DNA of 18,870 bases from JBECKR01 sp040235415 (GCA_040235415.1 JBECKR010000313.1:1-18870); one strand, 5' to 3'. Shown: positions 1 through 9,924, numbered from the stretch's first letter. Numbers and translations are program-made. Notes: generated by a model from the letters alone, not told the origin.

Positions 1-294
1 GAGCTCGGCCGCTGCCTGATGATGACCGGGCGACTCGCCGAGGCGCTCGACGCCACCCGTCGCGCGATCGCGGGGGAGCCGTGGAACCCGCTGCTCCGCG
101 GCAACGAAGGCATGATCCTCGCGGCCCAAGGGCGGTTCGACGACGCCGCGGCCGCGCTCGCCGAGGCGGTGCGCCTCCGCCCCGAGGACGCGAGGCTGTG
201 GGACGGGTACGCCCGGGTCCTCGCGGCCGCCTCGCGCTCCGCCGACGCCGAGGGCGCGTCGCGCATCGCGGCGCGGCTGTCGTCGCGGCACTAG
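1..294 (+). CDS. TPR-repeat protein, C-terminal end (5' truncated by window)
   Basis: The reading frame is open from base 1 and ends at TAG 292-294, giving the last 97 residues of a longer protein. The visible part is Ala/Arg/Leu-rich and helical. It contains one clear TPR-like unit (LAAQGRFDDAAAALAEAVRLRP) preceded by a second with the same spacing (LAEALDATRRAIAGEPWNP). TPRs are protein-interaction scaffolds; the rest of the protein, and so its role, lies outside the window. In-frame ATGs occur at 19 and 22, but the frame continues upstream of them, so they are probably internal. The gene converges on the PAS/H-box gene, and the two stop codons overlap in a shared CTAG (291-294), leaving no room for a terminator between them. 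Confidence 0.75.
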   Translation, partial: ELGRCLMMTGRLAEALDATRRAIAGEPWNPLLRGNEGMILAAQGRFDDAAAALAEAVRLRPEDARLWDGYARVLAAASRSADAEGASRIAARLSSRH

Positions 295-869
295 GGCTCG
301 TCGCCTACCTTGGCGAGGTCGGCGACGCGATCGCCGAGCCGCCGCGCCTCGCCGAATATCGACGTCACCCGCGCGCGGACCTCGGGGGGCAGGTCCTCGC
401 GCTCGAGCACGAGCTCCGCCGAGCCGAGAATCGCCATCAGGGGGTTGTTCATGTCGTGCCGGATCTCGGCGATCCGCCGCAGGACGCCGGCGAGGGAGAC
501 CGGGCCGCGGACATCGTCGAGCTCGTCGATCGCGATGAGCGCGAGACCCCCACCCTCCGCGGCGATCGGACCGATGCGGAGCCGCATCGGCCGCTCGGCG
601 CGCGAGTCGGGATCGATCCAGGCCGCCTCGATCGTGCGCACCGGGCTCCCGCCTCCGGACGCGGCCTCGCGCACGGCGTCGGGGAGAGGCGTCCCGCAGC
701 GCATCCGAGCGAGCGCGGAGCCGATCGCGGCGCCGGCGAGCGGGTCCACGCCGCGGCCGGCGAGCGCCGCCGCCCGACCGTTGGCGCGCACGATCGCGCC
801 GTCCTCCCGCACCACCAGGATCGCGAGCGGCAACGCCTCCAGGACCGCGGATTCGAGATCGACGTCCAT
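291..869 (-). CDS. PAS plus histidine-kinase dimerisation/H-box protein without ATPase domain
   Basis: This 192-residue protein starts at ATG 869. A strong Shine-Dalgarno-like GAGGGTGA lies just upstream, within the end of the THEP1 gene. Residues about 8-118 look like a PAS sensor fold (LPLAILVVREDGAIVRANGRA, later ALIAIDELDDV). Residues about 126-186 look like the HisKA helix pair, with an H-box RHDMNNPLMAILG in which His138 would be the phospho-acceptor. The protein stops there: no N, G1, F or G2 boxes of a HATPase domain are present, and the stop is shared with the converging TPR gene. It may be a phosphotransfer or dimerisation partner of another kinase, or a truncated kinase. It is the last gene of the antitoxin-toxin-THEP1 cluster, 9 bp after THEP1. 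No signal peptide or membrane segment is visible, so it is probably cytosolic. Confidence 0.7.
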   Translation of the reverse strand: MDVDLESAVLEALPLAILVVREDGAIVRANGRAAALAGRGVDPLAGAAIGSALARMRCGTPLPDAVREAASGGGSPVRTIEAAWIDPDSRAERPMRLRIGPIAAEGGGLALIAIDELDDVRGPVSLAGVLRRIAEIRHDMNNPLMAILGSAELVLEREDLPPEVRARVTSIFGEARRLGDRVADLAKVGDEP

Positions 870-878
870 CGCTCACCC

Positions 879-1442
879 TCACCGCCGCGGGCGACGGGGC
901 GCCGGGGGCGCCACTCCGGCGCGCTCCAACCGCCGCACGATGTCGTCCACGATCGCGAACCGGGACGCGCGACTCATCCGGATCGTCGCGACCGCCGGAT
1001 GACTCCGCACGCTCTTCGGGAATCCTAACCCGTGCAGCGCGACGGTGGCGAGCAGCGGCGTCGGCCCCGCGAGGAGCGCCTCGACCCGCCGCCGGAACCT
1101 GTCGGAGAACGACTCCATTCGCCCGATCTCGTCGAGCACGACGAGCCCGGAATCGGGCGCCGGCGTCAGCGCCTCGAGCCCGACCGACTCGAGACCGTCG
1201 AGCACGACCTTGTACGGCCCGACCGCGAGCGCGCTCTCGAACCCGGTCTCGGCGAGCGGGAACGCCCGGCCGTCGAGCGTCACGCCTCGGAACCCTTTGC
1301 GGCGGTCCCCGGCGCGGATCTCCTCGGTCACGAACCCGGTCATCGCGACCCGGCCGCGCAGGCGCTCGACGACGCCGCGGATCGCGGTCGTCTTGCCGCA
1401 GCCGGGCTCGCCGGTGAGGAGCAGCTTCAAGGGTGCGGTCAA
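879..1442 (-). CDS. THEP1-type nucleoside-triphosphatase (P-loop NTPase)
   Basis: The 187-residue P-loop protein has Walker A GEPGCGKTT at residues 11-19 and Walker B LVVLDEIGRMES at about 100-111. The DEIG-ME sequence after the Walker B strand and the overall length match the THEP1/COG1618 family, which hydrolyses NTPs in vitro and whose cellular role is poorly defined. The start used is TTG at 1442-1440, which overlaps the toxin stop as TTGA and so suggests translational coupling. A second in-frame TTG five codons later would give a protein beginning M-K-LLLTGEP and is equally possible. The C-terminus is a Pro/Arg-rich tail (APPAPRRPRR). The gene sits between the toxin and the PAS/H-box gene and is probably co-transcribed with both. 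Confidence 0.82.
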   Translation of the reverse strand: MTAPLKLLLTGEPGCGKTTAIRGVVERLRGRVAMTGFVTEEIRAGDRRKGFRGVTLDGRAFPLAETGFESALAVGPYKVVLDGLESVGLEALTPAPDSGLVVLDEIGRMESFSDRFRRRVEALLAGPTPLLATVALHGLGFPKSVRSHPAVATIRMSRASRFAIVDDIVRRLERAGVAPPAPRRPRR

Positions 1443-1699
1443 CGATCCACGTCCTTGCGGTCGCCGATTTTGACGATCGTGACGGTGCGTTTCGCGTCGT
1501 CCACGCGGTACACGACGCGGTATCGACCCTGACGGAGACGGAGCTTGTCCGAGCCGGAGAGCTTCTGCGCCCCCGCCGGCCGAGGCTCCGTCGCCAGGGC
1601 CCGGATGCGGGTGACGAGGCGTTGCCGGTCCCGGCGGGTGCCGATCACCTCGAGCTCCTTCGCCGCCGAGGCGGCGATTAGCAGTTCAAAGCTTGCCAC
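1439..1699 (-). CDS. RelE/ParE-family toxin
   Basis: The 86-residue basic protein has the RelE/ParE layout: N-terminal helices (AASAAKELEVIGTRRDRQRLVTRI), a central KLSGSDKLRLRQGRYRVVYRVDD strand block, and a terminal IVKIGDRKDV. RelE toxins cut mRNA on the ribosome, whereas ParE relatives act on gyrase; this sequence looks more RelE-like (LRQGRYRVVY, RKDV). In many RelE homologues the terminal motif is GHRKDVYR. Here it reads GDRKDVDR, so both the usual His and the functionally important C-terminal Tyr are Asp, which could weaken or change its activity. The start at ATG 1699 lies within the antitoxin gene (14-bp overlap), the usual toxin-antitoxin arrangement. Its stop overlaps the THEP1 start. 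Confidence 0.85.
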   Translation of the reverse strand: MASFELLIAASAAKELEVIGTRRDRQRLVTRIRALATEPRPAGAQKLSGSDKLRLRQGRYRVVYRVDDAKRTVTIVKIGDRKDVDR

Positions 1700-1919
1700 G
1701 CCGCTTCATGTCCCGGACGACGTCCTCGAAGCGGCTCCGCGGCTCCGCGGCGCGGAGCTCGAACGCCTCGAGGTCCTCGGCGTCCTCGAGCAGGGCGCTC
1801 CGGACCGCCTCGTTGACGATCTCCGAGACCGAGCGATCGCTCTCCGCCGCCTTGAGACGCAGCGCGCGGTGGATCTCGGGGTCGAAGTAGATCGTGGATC
1901 GTTTCGGGTCCGTGCTCAT
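1686..1919 (-). CDS. Ribbon-helix-helix (CopG/RelB-like) antitoxin
   Basis: The 77-residue protein opens with a typical ribbon-helix-helix DNA-binding segment: a strand KRSTIYFDPEIHRAL, then helices KAAESDRSVSEIVNEAVRSALL. An acidic linker (EDAEDLEAFE) follows, and then a basic tail (FEDVVRDMKRRGKL) that would wrap the toxin. The expected roles are neutralising the RelE-type toxin encoded immediately downstream and repressing the shared promoter. The start is ATG 1919. No Shine-Dalgarno sequence lies between it and the upstream repeat array, so the mRNA may be leaderless. The four 8-bp repeats at 1931-1962 are the obvious candidate operator for this dimeric protein. Confidence 0.85.
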   Translation of the reverse strand: MSTDPKRSTIYFDPEIHRALRLKAAESDRSVSEIVNEAVRSALLEDAEDLEAFELRAAEPRSRFEDVVRDMKRRGKL

Positions 1920-1925
1920 GCCGGC

Positions 1926-1962
1926 AACTTAGCGTCAAAACGTCGAAACGTCAAGACGTCAA
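1926..1962 (-). promoter_or_regulatory. Four-unit 8-bp operator array over the toxin-antitoxin promoter
   Basis: Read on the minus strand, bases 1962-1931 are four back-to-back 8-bp units with consensus TTGACGTY. On the plus strand the CGTC cores start at 1933, 1941, 1949 and 1957, exactly 8 bp apart. A TTGACG (1954-1949) lies 17 bp before TAAGTT (1931-1926), a plausible -35/-10 pair that would start transcription close to the antitoxin ATG. The array lies between the antitoxin and the divergent SGNH hydrolase gene. Ribbon-helix-helix repressors such as MetJ bind tandem 8-bp boxes, so autoregulation by the antitoxin is the natural reading. Confidence 0.6.
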
Positions 1963-2014
1963 CCTGCGGGCTCCCGACCGATGCCGCATACTCGGTCCTC
2001 GAGGAGGACCGGAC

Positions 2015-3634
2015 GTGGGCAACACCGTTCCGGACGCGGCGCGCGACCCGAAGACGCCCGACGACGTCGAGGTCCGGCTGCAGCCGCCGCCGCCGTACGA
2101 CGATCCGACGCTCGGCATCGACGTGCCCCGCCCGGACGGAGGCGAGCCGGTCCACCGTCTCGTCACGATCGGCGACTCGCTGACCCACGGGTTCCAGAGC
2201 GGCGCGATCCACAACACGCGGCTGTCGTGGCCCGCGATCGTCGCCTGGGAGCTCGGCTGGTCCCACCGCTTCCGCGTTCCGACCTACGACGGCTACGGCG
2301 GACTGCCGTTCAACATCGAGTACGCCATCCGCGACCTCGAGCACCACTTCGGGGACCGCATCGCGTGGTGGGAGAGCCCGTTCGCGGCGCTGAGGCTCCG
2401 GCATCTCATGGGTGAGATCGAGGACTGGTGGGAACGCGGGCCGGGCTCGGAGATCCCGGCGACGCACGGGATCCTGCACAACCTCGCGGTCTACGGCTGG
2501 GACCTGCGCGACGCCCTCGACCGCGACGCGGACAACCTCGCCGCGGCGATCGCCCGGCCGCGCGACGACGCGGTCGCCCAGATCGTGGAGAACGCCAACG
2601 AGCGGGCGGCGCTGCGGGTCTACGCCTCCTCTCGTGACGCGAGCGGCCAGGCGCTGACGGCGTTCGGCGCCGCCGAGGAGCTGTCGAAGGCCGGGGCGGT
2701 CCTCCCGGACGGCACGATCGACCCGGGGCAGCCCGGGATCGAGACCCTCGTCGTCGCGCTCGGCTCGAACAACGCCCTCGGCACCGTGACCTACCTCGAG
2801 GTCCGCTGGAGCGCCGAGGGGTATGACGACATCGAGACCAAGAACGTCTACACCGCGTGGCGCCCGACGCACTTCGCGGCGGAGCTCGCGAAGGTCGTCC
2901 CCGAGGTCCGGCGCATCCGGGCCCGGCACGTCATCTTCGCGAACGTGCCGCACGTCACGATCGCGCCGGTCGCGCGCGGCGTCGCGGGCAAGGTGCGGCC
3001 GGGATCGAGGTACTACCCGTACTACACCCGGCCGTGGATCGGCGACGCGCACTTCGACCCCAAGGTCGATCCGAAGATCACGTCCCAGGAGGCCCGCGCG
3101 GTCGACAGCGCCATCGACCAGTACAACGCGGCGATCGCGGACGTGGTGCGGGAGGCCCGTACCGCCGGGCTCGATTGGTACCTGCTCGACCTCACGGGCA
3201 TGCTCGACCGCCTCGCGGCGCGGCGGTACCGCGAGGACGTCCGGGCCCGCCCGGAGTGGTGGTTTCCGCTCGAGCTGCCGCAGGAGCTCCGGTTGCTCGA
3301 CCCCGTTCCGGACTCGAGGTTCTTCTCCGCAGGGCCGCAGGGCCGGGTGCGCGGCGGGCTGTTCTCGCTCGACGGCGTCCACCCGACGACGATCGCGTAC
3401 GGCCTCGTCGCGCAAGGCTGCGTCGACATCATGGCGCGCGCCGGGGTCGAGTTCCGCTACGTCGACGGCCGGACCGCGCGCAGGCCGCCGGTCCGGGTCG
3501 ACTTCGAGCGGCTGGCGCGGCTCGACACCCTGATCTCGGATCCCCCGCGCTCGCTCGACGCCGACGTCCGGCTGATCGGCCGGATCGACGAGGTCATCGA
3601 CGTGTTCCGCCGGATCCTGCCTTTCGGGAGGTGA
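2015..3634 (+). CDS. Large SGNH/GDSL-family hydrolase
   Basis: The 539-residue protein starts at GTG 2015, with GAGGAGG at 2001-2007 seven bases upstream. Block I is VTIGDSLTHGF with nucleophile Ser55. Block III is ALGSNNALG with Asn252. Block V is DGVHPTTIAYGL with Asp453 and His456. Together these give the Ser-Gly-Asn-His set of an esterase, lipase or acyl-hydrolase. The protein is about twice the usual SGNH length, with long insertions between blocks I and III and between III and V. It has no signal peptide, so it is probably intracellular or leaves the cell by another route. The substrate cannot be told from sequence. The gene ends 18 bp before the first tRNA-Trp-derived repeat and therefore marks the chromosomal edge of the island. 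Confidence 0.85.
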   Translation: MGNTVPDAARDPKTPDDVEVRLQPPPPYDDPTLGIDVPRPDGGEPVHRLVTIGDSLTHGFQSGAIHNTRLSWPAIVAWELGWSHRFRVPTYDGYGGLPFNIEYAIRDLEHHFGDRIAWWESPFAALRLRHLMGEIEDWWERGPGSEIPATHGILHNLAVYGWDLRDALDRDADNLAAAIARPRDDAVAQIVENANERAALRVYASSRDASGQALTAFGAAEELSKAGAVLPDGTIDPGQPGIETLVVALGSNNALGTVTYLEVRWSAEGYDDIETKNVYTAWRPTHFAAELAKVVPEVRRIRARHVIFANVPHVTIAPVARGVAGKVRPGSRYYPYYTRPWIGDAHFDPKVDPKITSQEARAVDSAIDQYNAAIADVVREARTAGLDWYLLDLTGMLDRLAARRYREDVRARPEWWFPLELPQELRLLDPVPDSRFFSAGPQGRVRGGLFSLDGVHPTTIAYGLVAQGCVDIMARAGVEFRYVDGRTARRPPVRVDFERLARLDTLISDPPRSLDADVRLIGRIDEVIDVFRRILPFGR

Positions 3635-3652
3635 GCGAAGCGGCTCAGGCTC

Positions 3653-3714
3653 TGGCAGGGGAGACAGGGATCGAACCTGCAACCTGCGGTTTTTGGAGAC
3701 CGGTCCGCGTGGAA
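3653..3714 (-). repeat. Attachment-site-like repeat, copy 1 (tRNA-Trp 3' part)
   Basis: This 62-bp sequence is identical to 10847-10908. On the minus strand it reads from a short non-tRNA segment into the tRNA-Trp anticodon arm, variable region, T arm, acceptor 3' strand and CCA. The D arm and 5' acceptor strand are absent. It differs from the intact tRNA by one extra T in the T run (3690-3694), and it diverges after GGAGACCG. To the left, 10 further bases (GCTCAGGCTC, 3643-3652) also match the left side of the intact tRNA (14209-14218). It cannot make a functional tRNA. Best read as an attachment-site scar. Confidence 0.85.
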
Positions 3715-3756
3715 GCCGCCATTCTCGGGCGCGCTCGCGAGCGCGTTCCGGCGAAC
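3709..3756 (+). pseudogene. Possible remnant of an integrase 5' end
   Basis: From the GTG at 3709, inside the repeat, the sequence can be aligned without gaps to the start of the unit B integrase at 10903. Past the repeat, by hand count, about 19 of 26 bases agree around the shared CGAGCGC (3738-3744), and the reading frame is the same (GTG GAA ... GAG CGC). Beyond about 3757 the similarity stops and the kinase gene end follows. This is a short, hand-made alignment in GC-rich DNA and should be treated as a hint only. Confidence 0.25.
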
Positions 3757-3772
3757 GGCGACCGGATCGGTG

Positions 3773-6661
<2,889 letters not shown>

Positions 6662-6888
6662 TCGCCGATGCCTCCCGAAAACCGGGGCTCCACCCCGGCA
6701 GCCTCTCGCGCCCCCTCGGGGAGTTCGGTGATTCCGACCGGGGGTGCCTCTGCCCCCGTTCTACGCCGGTTTCTGTCCCCGTGCGAGGAGTTCCTGGCCG
6801 CTCGGGATCGACCCCGCGGCGCGGCCGGAAGTGGACGGCGGCTCGCCGTCGGCGTACAAGTCGGGTGCCGAACGCGCGGGGCGACGGA
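6662..6888. promoter_or_regulatory. Divergent kinase/sigma control region with hairpins
   Basis: This 227-bp gap separates two divergent start codons and must hold both promoters. It contains perfect short inverted repeats: CCGGGG/CCCCGG (6682-6687 with 6693-6698, 5-base loop) and CGGGGG/CCCCCG (6739-6744 with 6753-6758, 8-base loop). A smaller CCCC-TC-GGGG hairpin lies between them. No convincing -35/-10 pair was found on either strand. The hairpins are in the kinase leader when read leftward and could be mRNA structures or protein sites. GC-rich DNA produces such stems easily. Confidence 0.35.
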
Positions 6889-7602
6889 ATGGAACCGGAC
6901 TTTCCCACCACACGGTGGAGCGTGGTGCTGTCGGCGGCGCGGGCGTCGGGGGGCCCTCCGCGCGACGCGATGGCCCGGCTTTGCGAGGCCTACTGGTTCC
7001 CGCTGTACGCATTCGTGCGGCGCCGAGGCAGTTCGCGCGAGGACGCGCAGGATATGGTCCAGCAGTTCTTCGTGCGGCTGATCGAGACCCGCTTCATCGA
7101 CGCTGCCCAACCGGCTGCCGGTCGCTTCCGGTCGTTCCTGCTGCACGCGATGAAGCAGTTTCTGATCGACCAGCGGCGCCGGGAGACGGCGCTCAAGCGC
7201 GGCGGAGGGGCGGTTTCGGTGGGGATCGATCTCGAGCGGGCCGAGAGCCGGTACACCGGCGCCGTCGCCGGCCTGCGCTCCGCCGAACAGGAGTACGAAC
7301 GGCAGTGGGCTCTGACCGTTCTCGGCCGCGTGCTCGATGCGCTCGAGGCCGACGCCGCGCGGCGCGGACGCGAGCGCGAGTTCCGGCGGCTGAGCCCGTT
7401 CCTGACGGGCGGCTCCCCGCAGCCGAGCTACCGCGAGGTCGCCGCCGACCTGGGCACGAGCGAGGGGGCGGTCAAGGTCGCGGTGCTGCGGCTGCGTCGC
7501 CGCTTCGGGCGAACGCTCCGGGAGATCGTCGCGGAGACCGTGGTCGACCGGAAAGCGATCGACGACGAGATCCGCCGCTTGGCCGCCGTCCTTTCCCTCT
7601 GA
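6889..7602 (+). CDS. ECF-like RNA polymerase sigma factor
   Basis: The start chosen is ATG 6889, giving 237 residues. It places the family-typical opening MEPDFPTTRWSVVLSAA at the N-terminus; the frame is open further upstream, but that would be untypical leader sequence. Residues about 25-100 form sigma region 2 (LCEAYWFPLYAFVRRRG, DAQDMVQQFFVRLIE, RFRSFLLHAMKQFLIDQRRRE). Residues about 150-215 form region 4 with a helix-turn-helix (SYREVAADLGTSEGAVKVAVLRLRRRF). This ECF type, beginning F-x-TTRWS, is often encoded beside Hanks-type kinases, as here, so phospho-control by the divergent kinase is a reasonable inference. The S8 protease gene follows on the same strand after 163 bp and may be a target. 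The Shine-Dalgarno sequence is weak (GGGGCGA). Confidence 0.88.
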   Translation: MEPDFPTTRWSVVLSAARASGGPPRDAMARLCEAYWFPLYAFVRRRGSSREDAQDMVQQFFVRLIETRFIDAAQPAAGRFRSFLLHAMKQFLIDQRRRETALKRGGGAVSVGIDLERAESRYTGAVAGLRSAEQEYERQWALTVLGRVLDALEADAARRGREREFRRLSPFLTGGSPQPSYREVAADLGTSEGAVKVAVLRLRRRFGRTLREIVAETVVDRKAIDDEIRRLAAVLSL

Positions 7603-7701
7603 CGACCGCGCGAGGTCGCGTAACTTCCGGCCGCGGATTGCGGTGACCCGGGCAACGGGGAGTGCGCCGCGGGGGGCCCGCCGCTCGAGAGCACACCCGC
7701 A

Positions 7702-7723
7702 CTCCGCCACGGCGTTGGCGGAG
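7702..7723. repeat. Inverted repeat in the protease leader
   Basis: CTCCGCCA (7702-7709) and TGGCGGAG (7716-7723) form a perfect 8-bp stem with a 6-base loop. It lies 99 bp after the sigma-factor stop and 42 bp before the protease ATG. No T run follows it, so it is not a standard intrinsic terminator. It could be a leader hairpin or an operator. Nothing else recognisable lies in the 7603-7765 gap. Confidence 0.4.
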
Positions 7724-7765
7724 GCGACGAACGGCCCCCGCACCGTCCGGCGCCGGGAGGCCGCC

Positions 7766-9874
7766 ATGGCAGCGATTCGATCGGCCGGACGTAGACCGTC
7801 GCGTCACCGCTGGGTACCGTTGAGTGCCGTTTTCATGGTCTGGACGGCCGCGGCCTGGGCCGCGGATCCGGCGCCGGGCAACCCGTACTTCTATTCCTAC
7901 TTCAAGGAGCCACGCCTCCTGCGGCTGGACACGACGCGCGTCGCCGTTCTGCACCGGCCGGACGGCGACGGCGCCGTGGCGGCGGAGCCGGACCTGTCCC
8001 GGTACCGGCGTTACGTCTCCGACCTCGCATCGATGCCGGTCCGCGGCTGGTGGTTCGCCGAGACGACCGCGTGGGCTCGGTCCGACGCCGTCATCGAGCG
8101 CGCGGTGGGACGGATCGCCGGGGGGCAAGCCGTCGAATTCGCATCGCCGGTGTTTGTCGACGATGCGGGCGATCCCGTCGTGATCACCCCCTGGGTTCTG
8201 GTGGGGTTCGATCGCGGTCTCGACCCGTCCCGCGCCGAAGCCATCATCGCGGAGTCCGGGGCCGGCGTCATCGTCGATCGTGACTGGGCGAACATGAGAA
8301 GGGCCTATCGGCTGAAGAGCACCGCTCGCGACGGGTTCGACGTGCTCGAGGCCGCCAACGCGCTCGCGCGGCGTCCGGAAGTGACCTTCGCCGAACCGGA
8401 CATGATGGTCACGGGTCGCCTGGCTTTGGTACCCGATGACCCGTATTTCCCGGACTTGTGGGCGTTGAGCAACGACGGCACGTTCCCGCCGCTGACGGAG
8501 TGCACCACGCTCCCCGACTTCGACATGGATGCGCCGGAGGCCTGGGATTTCACGACGGGTCATCCATCGATGATCGTGGCCGTGCTGGACACCGGGATTC
8601 AACAGGACCATCCCGACCTCAACCTCCGCACCCCCGGTTTCGACGCCACGGGCGAAGGGGGCGGCGGCGACCCGGTCAACGCGTGCGACAACCACGGCAC
8701 GGAGGTGGCCGGATGCATTTCCGGCGTTTTCGACAACGGGGTCGGAATCGTGGGCGTCTCGCCGGGGGTGAAGACGGCGTCGGCGCGCATGTTCGTTTCG
8801 AACCTCTCCTGCGACTACAGCGGAACCATCGCGTCGAGCTGGGTGGTCGACGCGCTGGCCTGGGCGGAGTCCATCGGCGCCCGCATCACGAACTCGAGCT
8901 GGTACCGGAACTCGCCGTCCAGCGCGATCGACCAGAAGTACGCCGACACGCGTGCGAACGGGATGGTGCACTTCGGCGCCGCAGGAAACGACGGCACGAG
9001 CACCATCCGCTATCCGGCCTCGCTACCGAGCGTGAACGCGGTCGCTGCGCTCGACCCGTGTGGGAGGCGCGCCGTCTTCAGCAACTACGGCGTGGGGTTG
9101 GCGTTCTCCGCCCCGGGTCACTACATGGTCACGACCGATCGCACGGGGTCCGACGGCACCAACGATGGCGTCGATGACGGAAGCTGTCTTCCCAGCGGAG
9201 CGCCCCGTCCCGGGGGGTGGGGGCCTCCCGGGTCGTCGGGATGCAGCACCGACGATGACTGCAGTCCCGGCGACACCTGTTTTCTCGTATCCGTGGACTA
9301 CACGCTGGCGGCGGGCACGTCCTTCGCGTCGCCTTACGCCGCGGGTGTGGCCGCCCTGGTGCTTTCGGTCAATCCGAATCTGAGCGCGGATCAGGTCGAC
9401 GATGTGCTCCAGCAGAGCGCGGTAGATCTCGGCCCGATCGGTTACGACCCCTTGTACGGTGGGGGATTCGTGAACGCGGCCGACGCGATGCAACGGGCGC
9501 TGACGATCTCGGGCACGCCGGGGGAGGCCTCCGACCTACGCGTGACGGGTGTCGACGCGATCACCGGGGACCTGAGCCTGTCCTACACGCCGGCCTGCGC
9601 GTCGAGCTCCCACGACATCTACTACGGGCCGATGAGCGACCTGTCCACCTACGGCTGGTCCGGATCGACCTGCGGGATCGGCAACACCGGACGGCACGCC
9701 GGATTCAATCCCGGGCCGGGCTCCTACTTCTTCGTGGTCGTCGGCAATCACGGCCCCGACGAGGGCTCGTACGGTACGGACGGCATCGGCGCACAGCGGC
9801 CCCCCGCCGGAGCGTCGTACTGCGGTCGAACGCAGCAGCTCGGCACCGCATGCGGATTCGCCGGCGGCCGCTGA
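7766..9874 (+). CDS. Secreted subtilisin-like serine protease (S8 family)
   Basis: The start at ATG 7766 is preceded by GGGAGG (7755-7760) and gives 702 residues. Residues 1-32 are a Sec-type signal peptide (VPLSAVFMVWTAAAWA, then AD). Residues about 33-220 look like a propeptide-like region ending in FAEPDMMVTG. The S8 catalytic domain follows: Asp275 in VAVLDTG, His310 in NHGTEVAG, oxyanion Asn408 in GAAGNDG, and Ser519 in GTSFASP. A Gly/Pro/Cys-rich insertion (about 472-506, with CSTDDDCSPGDTC) interrupts the domain between Asn408 and Ser519. The C-terminal about 115 residues (SDLRVTGVDAITGDLSLSY...) form a separate beta-rich module of a kind I associate with secreted acidobacterial proteins. 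All catalytic residues are present. It is followed 50 bp later by another secreted protein gene. Confidence 0.95.
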   Translation: MAAIRSAGRRPSRHRWVPLSAVFMVWTAAAWAADPAPGNPYFYSYFKEPRLLRLDTTRVAVLHRPDGDGAVAAEPDLSRYRRYVSDLASMPVRGWWFAETTAWARSDAVIERAVGRIAGGQAVEFASPVFVDDAGDPVVITPWVLVGFDRGLDPSRAEAIIAESGAGVIVDRDWANMRRAYRLKSTARDGFDVLEAANALARRPEVTFAEPDMMVTGRLALVPDDPYFPDLWALSNDGTFPPLTECTTLPDFDMDAPEAWDFTTGHPSMIVAVLDTGIQQDHPDLNLRTPGFDATGEGGGGDPVNACDNHGTEVAGCISGVFDNGVGIVGVSPGVKTASARMFVSNLSCDYSGTIASSWVVDALAWAESIGARITNSSWYRNSPSSAIDQKYADTRANGMVHFGAAGNDGTSTIRYPASLPSVNAVAALDPCGRRAVFSNYGVGLAFSAPGHYMVTTDRTGSDGTNDGVDDGSCLPSGAPRPGGWGPPGSSGCSTDDDCSPGDTCFLVSVDYTLAAGTSFASPYAAGVAALVLSVNPNLSADQVDDVLQQSAVDLGPIGYDPLYGGGFVNAADAMQRALTISGTPGEASDLRVTGVDAITGDLSLSYTPACASSSHDIYYGPMSDLSTYGWSGSTCGIGNTGRHAGFNPGPGSYFFVVVGNHGPDEGSYGTDGIGAQRPPAGASYCGRTQQLGTACGFAGGR

Positions 9875-9924
9875 CCCGAGGTGGGTCGGAGGCACGCGGG
9901 GCCCGGACATGGAGGAACGATGAG

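Noticed and set aside
1916..3682. Long minus-strand frame opposite the SGNH hydrolase gene
   Set aside because: Arg/Pro/Val-rich shadow with no motif; the plus strand holds a complete catalytic protein with a strong ribosome site.
3653..3702. Repeat copy 1 (and copy 2) as a tRNA gene
   Set aside because: No D arm, no 5' acceptor strand and one extra base in the anticodon loop region; cannot fold into a cloverleaf.
7472..8971. Long minus-strand frame opposite the sigma factor end and protease gene
   Set aside because: No recognisable domain, and it crosses two well-supported plus-strand genes and their gap.
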